The notes: generated by a model not told the origin, from the letters alone. 64,000 nucleotides of DNA from Bacteroidaceae bacterium (GCA_017555875.1 JAFZFN010000002.1:46996-110995), one strand, 5' to 3'. Positions 8,532 through 18,750 are shown, counted from the first letter of the stretch. Numbers and translations are program-made.

Positions 8532-9428
8532 TTATCCGATAAATGCTGCCACGAACAATGATATCGTGAGCAGGAGGCTGAAGATGAGCTGCAGCTGAGC
8601 CGTAGCGGCATCGATAGGGGCGAGCACCTCTGCGCCTTTCTTCTTGGCGCTCAGCACGGTGCGAGCATTCTGCCAAGCCTTGGGCACGGCCAGCAACACG
8701 ATGAGGCTGTACCAGGGGAGCCAACCGCAGAAGATGGTGGCGATGACAAGAAGGAAGGGGAAGAGCACCTCGAAGGCGTAGATCTTGAGCGATGCCTTGC
8801 GGCCGATGAGCATGGCGAAGGTGCGGATGCCAGCCTCGCGGTCTGACTCGATGTCACGTGTGTTGTTGACATGCAGGATGCCTACAGTGATGAGGCCGAT
8901 GGGCAATGCCAGTACCAAAGCAGGAGTGTAGTACTCGCCGATGGTGGCATACGTAGTACCCATGATGGGGATGATGGCATAAGAGAGGAAGATCACCAAG
9001 TCGCCCAAGGCAAAGTACTTGAATGTGGCATAGGTGAGCGTGAAGAAAGCACCATACACCGCAGCGTAGAGCAGAGGCCATCCGCAGCGAGTCATGATGT
9101 AGATACCGATACCTACACCGATCACAAAGAGGGTGAGGCTGAGGCGAACGTACTCCTTGGTGGTGAAGCTACCATTCACCAGAGGCATGAAGTCGAGCCC
9201 CTTGTCTACACCTTTCTTGTAGTCGCGCACATCGCTAAGCATATTGCCCGAAGCATGGAAGAACACAATGCCCACAACGGCCAAGATGCCACACACCCAA
9301 TCTATGCTCATCCCGTAGATGCTGCATACCCAAGTCATGTAAGCAAATGTGGTGAGCACAGGCATTGCCGATGCGGGGAATGACCAAGGACGTGTGGTCA
9401 AGATCCAATCTTTCAATGAATGTTTCAT
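8532..9428 (-). CDS. menA: 1,4-dihydroxy-2-naphthoate polyprenyltransferase
   Basis: 298 residues, UbiA-superfamily integral membrane enzyme that attaches the polyprenyl chain to dihydroxynaphthoate in menaquinone synthesis. The two Asp-rich prenyl-diphosphate motifs are present: NMLSDVRDYKKG (62-73) and NNTRDIESDREAG in the second half. About eight to nine transmembrane helices are predicted by eye. Start MKHSLKDWILTTRPWSFPAS matches MenA N-termini. No other men genes are beside it; the CPBP protease gene follows. Bacteroidales use menaquinone with fumarate reductase, which fits. UbiA itself is excluded by the menaquinone-type motif spacing and by the ecology, though the sequence alone gives this less firmly. 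Confidence 0.9.
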   Translation of the reverse strand: MKHSLKDWILTTRPWSFPASAMPVLTTFAYMTWVCSIYGMSIDWVCGILAVVGIVFFHASGNMLSDVRDYKKGVDKGLDFMPLVNGSFTTKEYVRLSLTLFVIGVGIGIYIMTRCGWPLLYAAVYGAFFTLTYATFKYFALGDLVIFLSYAIIPIMGTTYATIGEYYTPALVLALPIGLITVGILHVNNTRDIESDREAGIRTFAMLIGRKASLKIYAFEVLFPFLLVIATIFCGWLPWYSLIVLLAVPKAWQNARTVLSAKKKGAEVLAPIDAATAQLQLIFSLLLTISLFVAAFIG

Positions 9429-9472
9429 CTTTAAGTAAGGTGTTTTATTAGGTTTATTAATTGTGTTTTTAG

Positions 9473-10477
9473 TTATCGTTTATACTGCTTGCAGCGTTCA
9501 TACGAACCCATGTAACGCTCATATTTGTCGGGATAAATGTCACGGGCTGTGATCATCATGGCCGTATCGTAGCAGTCGCCAAAGTCGGGGTCGAAGGTGG
9601 TGCCAAAGGTCTTCATTGTGGGAGACAGACCGATGTAGAGGTGGATGAACGGAGGGATGGTGTCGCCCAATGACTTGGCATAGTTGTTCAGGATGGCATA
9701 GTTCTCCTTGTAGTCGGCACCAGTGAACATCTCTTTGAAGAATGCTGCTTGCTCGGGGGTGCAGGTTTCGGGATTCTTGGAGGTGATGAGCCCCTCGCGG
9801 TCGCCAAAGCACATGTCGAGGTAGTAGACCATCGCCTTGCGGCTCATCTCTGGGCTGGTCTTATAGATGGTCACCTTGCCAGTGAGATACTTCACTGTGG
9901 GGTCGGTGGCTACAAGTCCTCCGATACCATCCCATAGATTGTCGAGTGCAAAGAGCGCCTTGCGCCCTCCTGCTGCACTCTGATACTTGGGCTGTACGAA
10001 AGCACGAGCCATCTCGATGCAGTGAGGAAACTCAGTGTCGATGAACTTCTGGGAGAAGTCGAAGAGATGCTCCGTGTTCACATAGGGCTGTCCATTCTCG
10101 TGAAACGATGCCATCTTCCAGCGTGTGAAACGATAGCCGCCGATGATCTCGTCAGCCTCGGGGTTCCAAACGACGAGCTGGAAGCAGGCCTTGTCCTCGA
10201 GGTCAAAATGGTCGAGGTCACACTCGGTGCCGCTACCACCACCCACAGCGCGGAACGATACCTCGCGCAGGCGGCCTATTTCGCGCAACACATTGGGTGC
10301 AGTCTCATTATTTACAACATAGAGTTCATTGCCTCCTCGGCTAGTGTGGCGGAGAAAGGTCTGCTCGTTGAGCTCGCTCTTGAGCAACTCAACATCCACG
10401 GGAGCGATGATGGGGGGGATGGAGACCTTTTCGACTCCTTCTGTAGAAGGATTGTCAGACTTCACTGAAGCATTCAT
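9473..10477 (-). CDS. glsB: Glycine-lipid N-acyltransferase (GNAT, hemolysin-like)
   Basis: 334 residues of the acyl-ACP-dependent GNAT family often annotated as putative hemolysin. Seen: EIGRLREVSFRAVGGGSGTE (about 66-85), VVWNPEADEIIGGYRF, and EMARAFVQPKYQSAAGG, the conserved acyl-transfer and acceptor-binding stretches of OlsB/GlsB-type enzymes. In Bacteroides thetaiotaomicron the neighbouring glsB and glsA genes make glycine lipids: GlsB N-acylates glycine with a 3-hydroxy fatty acid and GlsA adds the second chain by O-acylation. Here the PlsC-like partner is directly upstream on the same strand (about 100 bases), which strengthens the call. Likely cytosolic face of the inner membrane. 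Lipid product is inferred from that homology and the pairing. Confidence 0.85.
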   Translation of the reverse strand: MNASVKSDNPSTEGVEKVSIPPIIAPVDVELLKSELNEQTFLRHTSRGGNELYVVNNETAPNVLREIGRLREVSFRAVGGGSGTECDLDHFDLEDKACFQLVVWNPEADEIIGGYRFTRWKMASFHENGQPYVNTEHLFDFSQKFIDTEFPHCIEMARAFVQPKYQSAAGGRKALFALDNLWDGIGGLVATDPTVKYLTGKVTIYKTSPEMSRKAMVYYLDMCFGDREGLITSKNPETCTPEQAAFFKEMFTGADYKENYAILNNYAKSLGDTIPPFIHLYIGLSPTMKTFGTTFDPDFGDCYDTAMMITARDIYPDKYERYMGSYERCKQYKR

Positions 10478-10577
10478 ATTAATGTCTGTTTATGTGTTTA
10501 CACTATTTGTTTAATCAAGTCTCCCTTTAATTTCTCGCTCAAGAAGAAGCGAGGAATTAAAGGGAGAACCAATGCGG

Positions 10578-11429
10578 TTACATATTGGGCTCGCAGCCAT
10601 TGCCCTCTGCCAGCAACTTGACACGCTCTCGCATCACGGCCGCCCATTCGAGGTCGGTCTTGGACTTGTCAAAAGTGGTGTAGGGTACAGGCTCGCCGAA
10701 GGTGATGACAAACTCGTTGCCGCGCTGCTTGAATAGCTCGTCCACGAGGTAGAGCATGCCGATGTTTATCTTTAGTCGCAAAAACTTGCTCAACTTGCTG
10801 AGGAAGAAGTACCAACGCGAGTTGTGTCCCGAGATGTGTACTGGCACCACATCGCGCTTGTGGCGACGGGCTTGGGTGACAAACATCTTCTTCCAAGGCA
10901 TCTCGGTGACCTTGCCTTTAATCTTCTTGGCACAAAGTCCAGCAGGGAATACCAATACCTGTTTGTCGGAGCTAAACATCTCTGCTATGCGTAGCCCGAG
11001 GTCACGACTCTGCTTGGATGAGAGGTTGTTTACGGGAGTGAAGAACTCTGCCAAGGGCTTCAAGTTGGCCATGATAGGGGTGACTGGCACGTTGAACCCA
11101 TCTCCATAGATGCGATGAAACACCGAGCCAATGATGAGCGCCTCGGGTCCTCCAAGGGGGTGGTTGCAGACAAAGAGATATTTCTTGTCGGTTGCCAAGT
11201 GCTCCTCACCTCGTACACGATAGGTGATGTTGAGGTAGTTGAGAGCCTCGTCGAAGAACTCCACCCCTTTGTAATGCTCCACCGACATGATGACATCATT
11301 GATGTCATCTTGGTGGATACGTCGCTTGAGGAAATTGATGACGAAGCCGGGCAATTTCTTGCGCAGCTTCGGTCCCAATATCTTATTTAAATCGAGAAGA
11401 TAGCTTTCTCTTTCGTTGAATTTCTCCAT
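10578..11429 (-). CDS. glsA: Glycine-lipid O-acyltransferase (PlsC-like)
   Basis: 283 residues of the lysophospholipid acyltransferase fold. The acyltransferase block is CNHPLGGPEALI (88-99): H90 as catalytic histidine, with E96 where many relatives have Asp. Later blocks VLVFPAGLCAKK (glycerophosphate-acyltransferase-like FPEG equivalent) and VPVHISGHNSRW follow. Paired with glsB downstream, it should add the second acyl chain to N-acyl glycine. The start at 11429 lies 47 bases inside the 3' end of the APC permease gene; the next Met is at residue 48, too late, so the overlap seems real and suggests coupled translation. Confidence 0.83.
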   Translation of the reverse strand: MEKFNERESYLLDLNKILGPKLRKKLPGFVINFLKRRIHQDDINDVIMSVEHYKGVEFFDEALNYLNITYRVRGEEHLATDKKYLFVCNHPLGGPEALIIGSVFHRIYGDGFNVPVTPIMANLKPLAEFFTPVNNLSSKQSRDLGLRIAEMFSSDKQVLVFPAGLCAKKIKGKVTEMPWKKMFVTQARRHKRDVVPVHISGHNSRWYFFLSKLSKFLRLKINIGMLYLVDELFKQRGNEFVITFGEPVPYTTFDKSKTDLEWAAVMRERVKLLAEGNGCEPNM

Positions 11430-12783
11430 AGTTCTTACGAATCATCCAATAAAAAGCAAATCCAATGGCAATCCATACCAACAGAATCACACGGCTCTGC
11501 ACAGAGAGGTAGCCTGGCATGCCCGGGATAAGCAACAATGCAAGGAAGAAGAGTGAGAACACGCAACCTACGATGCCAATCCACACTTGACGCTTGTCGC
11601 CAACCTTATGAGCCATGATAGCTGCCGAAGCAGTGGTGTAGGCAAATACGATGGCTGCACCTACGCTGGTCATGTCGACAATCCATACCAGCACTTCGCG
11701 GCCAAACCAAGGAGCAAACAGACTTGCGACCATGGTGAAGAGGATGGCGTTGCGCGGTGTGCCGTGCTTGACAGACATCTGCTTGAAGAAGCCTGGAAGA
11801 CTGCCCTCGTCGGCCATAGCATACATCAGACGTGAGGTGGAGATGTAGAATGCATTCATGCCCGAGATGACAGCACAGAACATGGCAATGCCAAGGAACA
11901 CAAGACCCAAAAGTCCGAAGGTGTTGCGCACCACATAGCCGGTCTCCCAATTGTGCCCCTGAGCGAGCAGCTCTTGCCAAGGCATGAGCCCAGCAGCGGT
12001 AACGGTACACATGGCTATGTAGAGCAGGGCAGCGATGAGAATCGCCAATATCATGATGCGTGTCGATTTCTTATGGTCAAAATTGTACTCCTCGGCACTC
12101 TGAGGGATACAGTCGAAACCTATGAATGCCCATGGAGCCATGGCTACAATGCTGAATACACCTTGCCACCAACTTGTGCCCTCGGGGAAGCCAGGACTCA
12201 GATTGCTCCAATCGGCCTTACCCAACACCAAGAAGGAAATCAGGCAGATGCATCCTACGAGAGTGAAGGCAATGGCTGTCTGCAACCATGCAGCTTGCTT
12301 GATGCCACGGATATTGATGAGCGCCATGATGATGATGAAGGCTGAGGCCAGCACCACTTCACCTGCATAGACATCCCAGCCGGCTACTTGGTAGAGCAAG
12401 CCGCGCTGTATGATGCCAGGAAACAGATAGCGGCTAATCAAGGCCAACGCCGTGGCATTGAGTGGGATAAGGCTCCAATAGGCCAGTATCATACCCCATC
12501 CGCAGACGAAAGCATTGCGCTTGCCTATAGCCTCTTTGGTGTAAATGAACTCTCCTCCACTGACAGGGAATTTGCGGATGAGATATCCGTAGCTCAGTGC
12601 AATCACGATGATCAAGGCTGCTCCGATGAGCATACCCAATGCTGTGCCCGCTGGGCCAGCCTTCGGGAGGAAAGCATTGCCAGGAAGCACGAAGCATCCC
12701 CATCCGATGATCGCGCCCAATGCCAAGGCCCACACATCTACGGGGCGCATCGAGCGTTTGAATTTTCCATTTGATTCAGGCAT
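11383..12783 (-). CDS. APC-superfamily amino acid permease
   Basis: 466 residues with about twelve transmembrane helices. The N-terminal consensus helix is present as WALALGAIIGWGCFVLPGNA (substrate/backbone-binding GxG segment), followed by SGGEFIYTKEAIGKRNAF, and FDCIPQSAEEYNF in helix 6 region, all typical of the amino acid-polyamine-organocation family. The substrate cannot be read. The gene starts the minus-strand run permease-glsA-glsB and overlaps glsA by 47 bases. A TACCTTTG element on the minus strand near 12835-12842 is a plausible -7 promoter. Involvement in glycine uptake for glycine-lipid synthesis is an attractive guess from context only. Confidence 0.85.
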   Translation of the reverse strand: MPESNGKFKRSMRPVDVWALALGAIIGWGCFVLPGNAFLPKAGPAGTALGMLIGAALIIVIALSYGYLIRKFPVSGGEFIYTKEAIGKRNAFVCGWGMILAYWSLIPLNATALALISRYLFPGIIQRGLLYQVAGWDVYAGEVVLASAFIIIMALINIRGIKQAAWLQTAIAFTLVGCICLISFLVLGKADWSNLSPGFPEGTSWWQGVFSIVAMAPWAFIGFDCIPQSAEEYNFDHKKSTRIMILAILIAALLYIAMCTVTAAGLMPWQELLAQGHNWETGYVVRNTFGLLGLVFLGIAMFCAVISGMNAFYISTSRLMYAMADEGSLPGFFKQMSVKHGTPRNAILFTMVASLFAPWFGREVLVWIVDMTSVGAAIVFAYTTASAAIMAHKVGDKRQVWIGIVGCVFSLFFLALLLIPGMPGYLSVQSRVILLVWIAIGFAFYWMIRKNYGEIQRKRKLSSRFK

Positions 12784-12926
12784 AATTTTGAAATATTGCG
12801 CAGTCCTAAGCCGAGGTACTGCAATTAAATATTCGCCAAAGGTAGAAAAATAATTTCATTTAAGAAATATTAAGGAAACATAATTTGGCTATTACTCCAA
12901 ATATATAAATATAAGAGAGGTGAAAC

Positions 12927-12957
12927 TTGCATTTTCTGTCGGTTTGTACTAATTTTG
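12927..12957 (+). promoter_or_regulatory. Bacteroidales promoter of lepA
   Basis: TTG (12927-12929), 20 bases, then TAATTTTG (12950-12957) followed by C, close to the -33/-7 consensus of the Bacteroidales primary sigma factor; 37 bases before the lepA ATG. Confidence 0.75.
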
Positions 12958-12993
12958 CAGTTCCTTAGAATAAGTATACATATTATTATATTG

Positions 12994-14775
12994 ATGAAGC
13001 ACATTAGAAATTTCTGCATCATTGCACATATTGACCATGGTAAGTCGACGTTGGCTGACCGCTTGCTGGAGTATACCAATACAATCAAGGTGACCGAGGG
13101 CCAGATGCTCGACGATATGGATCTCGAGAAGGAACGTGGCATTACAATCAAGAGTCACGCCATACAGATGGAGCACACCTATCAGGGTGAAAAGTATGTG
13201 CTCAACCTTATTGACACTCCGGGGCACGTGGACTTCTCTTACGAGGTGTCGCGCTCTATTGCTGCCTGTGAGGGCGCGTTGCTGGTGGTCGATGCTTCGC
13301 AAGGCGTGCAGGCGCAAACCATCTCGAATCTCTACATGGCCATCGAGCATGATCTGGAGATTATCCCTGTCATCAACAAATGCGATATGCCTAGCGCAGA
13401 GCCTGAAAAGGTGGAGGATGAGATTATCGAACTCCTTGGCTGCAAGCGTGAGGAGATTATCCGTGCTTCGGGCAAGACGGGTATGGGTGTCGAGGACGTG
13501 TTGGCTGCCGTAATCGAGCGTATCCCCGCTCCTGTAGGTGACGAGAACGCTCCGCTGCAGTGCTTAATCTTCGACTCTGTGTTCAACTCGTTCCGCGGTA
13601 TCATTGCTTACTTCAAGATTCTTAACGGAACCATTCGTCAAGGCGACATGGTGAAGTTCTTCAATACGGGCAAGGAGTATGATGCCGACGAGATTGGTGT
13701 GCTCAAAATGGATATGGTCCCTCAGAAGGAGCTGAAAGCTGGCAATGTGGGATACATTATCTCGGGAATCAAGACCTCTACGGAAGTGAAGGTGGGTGAT
13801 ACCATTACCCATGTTAAGGGCGGATGCTCTGAAGCTATTGCTGGCTTTGAGGAGAGCAAGCCTATGGTGTTTGCTGGTGTATACCCCATTGATGCCGAGG
13901 ATTATGAGGACTTGCGCTCGTCGTTGGAAAAGCTTCAGCTCAATGATGCATCGCTCTCGTTCTTTCCCGAGTCTTCGCTTGCCTTGGGCTTTGGTTTTCG
14001 TTGCGGCTTCCTTGGCTTGCTTCACATGGAGATTGTACAGGAGCGACTGGATCGTGAGTTCGACATGAGTGTCATTACCACTGTTCCCAACGTTTCATAT
14101 AATGTATATGACAAACATGGTAATTGTCTCGAGGTGCACAACCCTGGTGGCATGCCCGATGTGACGCTCATCGACCATATCGAAGAGCCTTATATCAAGG
14201 CTTCGGTAATTACCACGACCGACTATATCGGTCCCATCATGACGCTTTGCTTGGGTAAGCGTGGTGAATTGGTGAAGCAGGAGTATATCTCTGGCAATCG
14301 AGTGGAGATACACTACCTCATGCCGTTGGGCGAAATAGTGATAGACTTCTACGATAAGCTGAAGAGTATATCTAAGGGCTATGCTTCGTTTGACTATCAT
14401 CCCGCAGGTTATCGCCCTTCGAAGCTTGTTAAGTTGGATATCCTGCTCAATGGAGAGCCCGTGGATGCGCTGTCTACGCTTACTCATATCGACAATGCTT
14501 ATGATTTCGGCCGTCGTATGTGTGAGAAGCTCAAGGAGCTCATTCCTCGTCAGCAGTTTGATATTGCTATCCAGGCTGCTATAGGTGGTAAGATTATTGC
14601 TCGTGAGACAGTGAAGCAGGTGCGTAAGGATGTGACTGCTAAGTGTTATGGTGGTGACGTGTCGCGTAAGCGTAAGCTACTTGAGAAACAGAAGAAGGGA
14701 AAGAAGCGCATGAAGCAGATTGGTAATGTGGAGGTACCACAGAAGGCCTTCCTTGCCGTACTTAAGCTTGATTAG
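12994..14775 (+). CDS. lepA: Elongation factor 4 (back-translocating GTPase LepA)
   Basis: 593 residues. Ribosome-associated GTPase that acts on stalled or mispositioned ribosomes and in 30S maturation. G-motifs: AHIDHGKST (G1), the GITIKS G2 segment, [12 protein letters not shown] (G3), NKCDMP (G4). The LepA-specific C-terminal domain is complete, ending [20 protein letters not shown], which distinguishes it from EF-G. I place the start at 12994 ([16 protein letters not shown]), matching family N-termini; the upstream in-frame Met at 12955 is inside the promoter, so it is rejected. A hairpin terminator follows and is shared with the convergent DUF349 gene. Confidence 0.95.
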   Translation: MKHIRNFCIIAHIDHGKSTLADRLLEYTNTIKVTEGQMLDDMDLEKERGITIKSHAIQMEHTYQGEKYVLNLIDTPGHVDFSYEVSRSIAACEGALLVVDASQGVQAQTISNLYMAIEHDLEIIPVINKCDMPSAEPEKVEDEIIELLGCKREEIIRASGKTGMGVEDVLAAVIERIPAPVGDENAPLQCLIFDSVFNSFRGIIAYFKILNGTIRQGDMVKFFNTGKEYDADEIGVLKMDMVPQKELKAGNVGYIISGIKTSTEVKVGDTITHVKGGCSEAIAGFEESKPMVFAGVYPIDAEDYEDLRSSLEKLQLNDASLSFFPESSLALGFGFRCGFLGLLHMEIVQERLDREFDMSVITTVPNVSYNVYDKHGNCLEVHNPGGMPDVTLIDHIEEPYIKASVITTTDYIGPIMTLCLGKRGELVKQEYISGNRVEIHYLMPLGEIVIDFYDKLKSISKGYASFDYHPAGYRPSKLVKLDILLNGEPVDALSTLTHIDNAYDFGRRMCEKLKELIPRQQFDIAIQAAIGGKIIARETVKQVRKDVTAKCYGGDVSRKRKLLEKQKKGKKRMKQIGNVEVPQKAFLAVLKLD

Positions 14776-14858
14776 TTGCTGATGGCTTCTTTTTTGGATA
14801 CGGCGCTCAAGCCTGAGCCGTAGGTGGTTACACCAGTAGCATAGAAGTGTTTGTATAT

Positions 14859-14897
14859 GAAAAAGTCCCCAAGACATGTCGAGGGGACTTTTTGTAT
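14859..14897. terminator. Bidirectional terminator lepA / DUF349 gene
   Basis: AAAAAGTCCCC / GGGGACTTTTT stem with a 13-base loop, between two convergent genes, T-rich on both strands. Confidence 0.85.
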
Positions 14898-14911
14898 GAG
14901 TGGGCGGGGTA

Positions 14912-16696
14912 TTACTCGCCTTCCTTCTCTTCGAGTGCTGCAATCTTCTTTAGCACGAGTTGCGCATCCGCTTTGAGCTTCTCCATTTTGCGCTGCATCT
15001 CTGCTACGAGGCTATTTCCGCTCTTGCTAGAGGCATTGAGGAATCCGAGGTTGTTTTCGTAAGTTTTGATTTCTCCGCACATATTCTCATAGATACGCAG
15101 CAGACGTTCGCGTTCGCGAGCGATGTTGGTGCCCTCCTTGATAGAGTCTTTGTAGCGGGCAACTCTTCGTGTGGCTTCATTTTTCTGGAAGGTGTCGAAG
15201 AGGGCGTCGATGAGAGCCTTGTATTGCTTGTAGATCTTGTCCTTTTCGCGGAAGGGAACGTGTCCTATGCTGTTCCACTCCTTGATGAGGTCGTGCATCT
15301 TGGCTTGGTCTTCCGAGGTGGCAGCCTCGGGATTGATGGCGCTGAGTTGCTCGATGATGGCACGCTTCTTGGCCAAGTTTTCCTGCTCCTCGGTGCGCTG
15401 CGATGAGGTTGCGGCCTTGCGCTTTTCGAAGAAGGCGTCACATGCAGCATTGAAGCGCTTCCAGATGGCGTCTGATTGCTTCTTGGGCACAGCTCCTATG
15501 CTCTTCCACTCGCGTTGTAGGGCGGTGAGCTTGTCGGCTGTGGCTTTCCATTCGGTGCTGTCCTGCAGTGCTTCGGCTTTCTCGCAGAGAGCTATTTTCT
15601 TCTCCAGATTAGTTGCAAGGTTGTCTTTCATCCCTTTGTAGAACTCTGCCTTGCGCTGGAAGAATGCGTCGCAAGCAGCGCGGAAACGCTCAAAGATTTT
15701 GTTATTCATCTTCTGTGGAGCATAGCCGATGGTCTTCCACTCTTCTTGTAGGGCGATGACCTCTTGTGTCTTGTCGTTCCACTGGGCATAGGTTTCGAGT
15801 GTAGCAACGTCGATGCTTTCCACCTTTTCGCAGAGGGCAGTCTTCTTTTCAAGGTTGTCATTTTCGCGCTGTTTCAGCTCCTCGAAGTGCTGTTGGTGGC
15901 GCTTGTTAACAACTGTTGACGCCTCTTTGAAGCGTGTCCACACCTCTTCGCGCAGTTCTCGTGCGACGGGACCAATCTCGCGGAACTCCTGATGCAGCTT
16001 TTGCAGCTGGTGGAAAGCAGAGATGGCATCCTCCTCTTCTGCCAATCGCTCAGCAGCTTCGCAGAGTCGAGTCTTTGCTTCGAGATTTTTCTTGAAGTCG
16101 TATTCGCGGAATTCGATGTTTAGTTTCAGGATGTCGTAGAAGCGTTCGGTCAATGTTTGGTAACGCTTCCAGAGGTCGCTTACTTTAGTGGCGGGAACTT
16201 CTCCGATGTTCTTCCATTCCTGCTGCAAGGCCTTGAAATCGTTGTATGATGCCTGCTCTACGTCTGCACTATCAATCATGGCTTGCAAGCGCTCCAGCAA
16301 TGCCTCTTTGCGCAGGGCATTCTCTTCGCGTGCTTGCTCCTCCTTCTGCTGCTGCTCGGCACGTTTCTCCTTGATGATGTTCATCGCAGATTTGTACTCC
16401 TCCTCTTCTGCGCTGTCAAACTTGAAGTCTTCGGGTGCGAATCCGTTGTCGAGGTGGGCTTGGCGTGCAGCCTCCACTGCAATGCGATGCAGTTTGTAGA
16501 AGGTTTGCTTGAGCTGCTCCAATTCCTCTTTGGATGCAGTCAAAGGATCTTGCGCTAGTTCCTTTATTCTTATAATAATGTCTGCAGTGCTGCTGTAGGT
16601 GCGCTGCTCAGTAGATTGTTCCGATTGTGTCTCTGTAGCCTCTACTACAGCGTTCTCTTGCTGTGTGAACTCGGCTGTGGGATTTTGGTTTTCCAT
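14912..16696 (-). CDS. DUF349-repeat protein
   Basis: 594 residues, highly charged and almost entirely helical. After an acidic N-terminus it has a series of about seven DUF349-type repeats of roughly 70-75 residues; the repeated core is a W-K-IG-VP or EW-IG-P pattern (QQEWKNIGEVPATK, EEWKTIGYAPQKM, QREWKSIGAVPKKQ, KEWNSIGHVPFREK), each followed by WKRF-type helices. The C-terminus is a coiled coil (about 520-590). Such proteins are common in Bacteroidetes and Actinobacteria; function is unknown, and some are found in stress or envelope contexts. No signal peptide, so cytosolic. It is divergent from rpsA and convergent with lepA, making it a monocistronic unit. Confidence 0.85.
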   Translation of the reverse strand: MENQNPTAEFTQQENAVVEATETQSEQSTEQRTYSSTADIIIRIKELAQDPLTASKEELEQLKQTFYKLHRIAVEAARQAHLDNGFAPEDFKFDSAEEEEYKSAMNIIKEKRAEQQQKEEQAREENALRKEALLERLQAMIDSADVEQASYNDFKALQQEWKNIGEVPATKVSDLWKRYQTLTERFYDILKLNIEFREYDFKKNLEAKTRLCEAAERLAEEEDAISAFHQLQKLHQEFREIGPVARELREEVWTRFKEASTVVNKRHQQHFEELKQRENDNLEKKTALCEKVESIDVATLETYAQWNDKTQEVIALQEEWKTIGYAPQKMNNKIFERFRAACDAFFQRKAEFYKGMKDNLATNLEKKIALCEKAEALQDSTEWKATADKLTALQREWKSIGAVPKKQSDAIWKRFNAACDAFFEKRKAATSSQRTEEQENLAKKRAIIEQLSAINPEAATSEDQAKMHDLIKEWNSIGHVPFREKDKIYKQYKALIDALFDTFQKNEATRRVARYKDSIKEGTNIARERERLLRIYENMCGEIKTYENNLGFLNASSKSGNSLVAEMQRKMEKLKADAQLVLKKIAALEEKEGE

Positions 16697-16826
16697 TATT
16701 CTATGATGAATTTAATTGCTATTTTACAAAACAGACTGCAAATAACGTAATTAAATATGAATTATACTAATTTTTTCTTTGTTTTTGACTGTGTGGAACC
16801 GAAAAAGGATGGATTTTGTAAATAAA

Positions 16827-16858
16827 TTTGCATTTTCGCTTGATTTGTAGTAATTTTG
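16827..16858 (+). promoter_or_regulatory. Promoter of rpsA
   Basis: TTTG (16827-16830), 20 bases, TAATTTTG (16851-16858) then CGG: an exact Bacteroidales -33/-7 match. The resulting leader is about 60 bases, AT-rich. Confidence 0.82.
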
Positions 16859-16924
16859 CGGCCGATTTAGATATATCAACATAATGTCTAACGTAATTAA
16901 TTATTTATTAACTTTTTAACTTTA

Positions 16925-18721
16925 ATGGAAAACTTAAAGAACATTGCTCCCGTAGAAGGTTTCGACTGGGAAGCGTATGAAAAAGGTGATGCCATCGTAG
17001 GCATTTCACACGAAGAGCTTGAGAAAGCTTATGACAACACCCTTAACAAGGTGGGCAACAACGAAGTTGTTGAAGGTACCGTAATCGGTATGAACAAGCG
17101 CGAAGTAATCGTTAACATCGGTTACAAATCAGACGGTATCATTCCTGCGAGTGAGTTCCGTTACAATCCCGAGTTGACTATCGGTGACAAGGTAGAAGTG
17201 TTCATCGAGAACCAGGAAGACAAGAAGGGTCAGCTCATCCTCTCTCACAAGAAAGCACGTGCATCTAAATCTTGGGAGCGCGTTAACGCTGCTCTCGAAG
17301 CACAAGAAATCATCAAGGGCTTTGTTAAGTGCCGCACTAAGGGCGGTATGATCGTTGATGTATTTGGTATCGAGGCCTTCTTGCCCGGTTCACAGATCGA
17401 CGTTAAGCCCATCCGCGACTACGATGTATTCGTTGGCAAGACCATGGAGTTCAAGGTGGTTAAGATCAACCAGGAGTACAAGAACGTAGTTGTATCTCAC
17501 AAGGCTCTCATCGAGGCAGAGCTCGAGGCTCAGAAGAAGGAGATTATCTCTCACCTCGAGAAGGGTCAGGTACTTGAGGGTACTGTTAAGAATATCACCT
17601 CTTATGGTGTGTTCATCGACCTCGGTGGTGTTGACGGTCTTATTCACATCACAGACCTCTCTTGGGGCCGCGTAAGCGATCCGAAGGAGATCGTTGAGCT
17701 CGACCAGAAGATCAACGTGGTTATCCTCGACTTCGACGATGAGAAGAAGCGCATCGCTCTCGGCTTGAAGCAGCTCACTGCTCATCCTTGGGATGCTCTG
17801 GATGCTAACCTCGCTGTTGGTGACAAGGTGAAGGGTAAGGTAGTGGTTATGGCCGACTACGGTGCATTCATCGAGATCGCTCCTGGTGTTGAGGGTCTCA
17901 TCCACGTATCAGAGATGTCATGGAGCCAGCACCTCCGTTCAGCTCAGGACTTCATGTCTGTAGGCGACGAGGTAGAGGCAGTAGTATTGACTCTCGACCG
18001 CGACGAGCGTAAGATGTCTCTCGGCATCAAGCAGCTCAAGGCTGATCCCTGGGCAGGCATCGAGGCTAAGTATCCCGTAGGCTCTAAGCACACTGCAAAG
18101 GTTCGCAACTTCACTAACTTCGGTATCTTCGTAGAGATCGAGGAGGGTGTTGATGGTCTTATCCACGTTTCTGACCTCTCTTGGACAAAGAAGGTTAAGC
18201 ATCCCTCTGAGTTCACTCAGGTAGGTGCAATGCTCGACGTTCAGGTGCTTGAGATCGACGCAGAGAACCGTCGTCTTAGCCTCGGACACAAGCAGCTCGA
18301 GGAGAATCCTTGGGATGTATTCGAGACAATCTTCAAGGTTGACTCAATCCACGAGGGTACTATCGTTGAGATGCTCGACAAGGGTGCTGTAGTATCACTC
18401 CCCTACGGTGTTGAGGGTTTCGCTACTCCCAAGCACCTCGTTAAGGAGGATGGTTCACAGGCTCAGGCTGACGAGAAGCTCGAGTTCAAGGTGATCGAGT
18501 TCAACAAGGAGGCTAAGCGCATCATCCTCTCTCACAGCCGCATCTTCGAAGATGTAGCTAAGGCTGCTGAGCGTGCTGAGAAGAAGGCTGCTGCTGCAGC
18601 TAAGAAGAGCGCAAGAAAGGAAGAGGCAGCTCCCGCTATCGAGAACAAGGCTGCTGCTACCACTCTTGGTGACATCGATGCACTCGCAGCGCTCAAGGAG
18701 CAGCTCGAGGGTAAGAAGTAA
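16925..18721 (+). CDS. rpsA: 30S ribosomal protein S1
   Basis: 598 residues with six S1 (OB-fold) repeats: about 46-115 (EGTVIGMNKREVIVNIG), 130-200 (IKGFVKCRTKGGMIVDVFG), 215-285 (LEGTVKNITSYGVFIDLGG), 300-375 (VKGKVVVMADYGAFIEI), 390-460 (AKVRNFTNFGIFVEIEEG) and 475-545 (EGTIVEMLDKGAVVSLPYG), then a lysine/alanine-rich tail. S1 brings mRNA to the small subunit, which matters in Bacteroidetes because their mRNAs generally lack Shine-Dalgarno sequences. Codon use is visibly more biased than neighbours, as expected for a highly expressed gene. Strong promoter upstream, hairpin terminator downstream, so monocistronic. Confidence 0.95.
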   Translation: MENLKNIAPVEGFDWEAYEKGDAIVGISHEELEKAYDNTLNKVGNNEVVEGTVIGMNKREVIVNIGYKSDGIIPASEFRYNPELTIGDKVEVFIENQEDKKGQLILSHKKARASKSWERVNAALEAQEIIKGFVKCRTKGGMIVDVFGIEAFLPGSQIDVKPIRDYDVFVGKTMEFKVVKINQEYKNVVVSHKALIEAELEAQKKEIISHLEKGQVLEGTVKNITSYGVFIDLGGVDGLIHITDLSWGRVSDPKEIVELDQKINVVILDFDDEKKRIALGLKQLTAHPWDALDANLAVGDKVKGKVVVMADYGAFIEIAPGVEGLIHVSEMSWSQHLRSAQDFMSVGDEVEAVVLTLDRDERKMSLGIKQLKADPWAGIEAKYPVGSKHTAKVRNFTNFGIFVEIEEGVDGLIHVSDLSWTKKVKHPSEFTQVGAMLDVQVLEIDAENRRLSLGHKQLEENPWDVFETIFKVDSIHEGTIVEMLDKGAVVSLPYGVEGFATPKHLVKEDGSQAQADEKLEFKVIEFNKEAKRIILSHSRIFEDVAKAAERAEKKAAAAAKKSARKEEAAPAIENKAAATTLGDIDALAALKEQLEGKK

Positions 18722-18750
18722 TAACACAGACATACTTCTATAATTTCACG

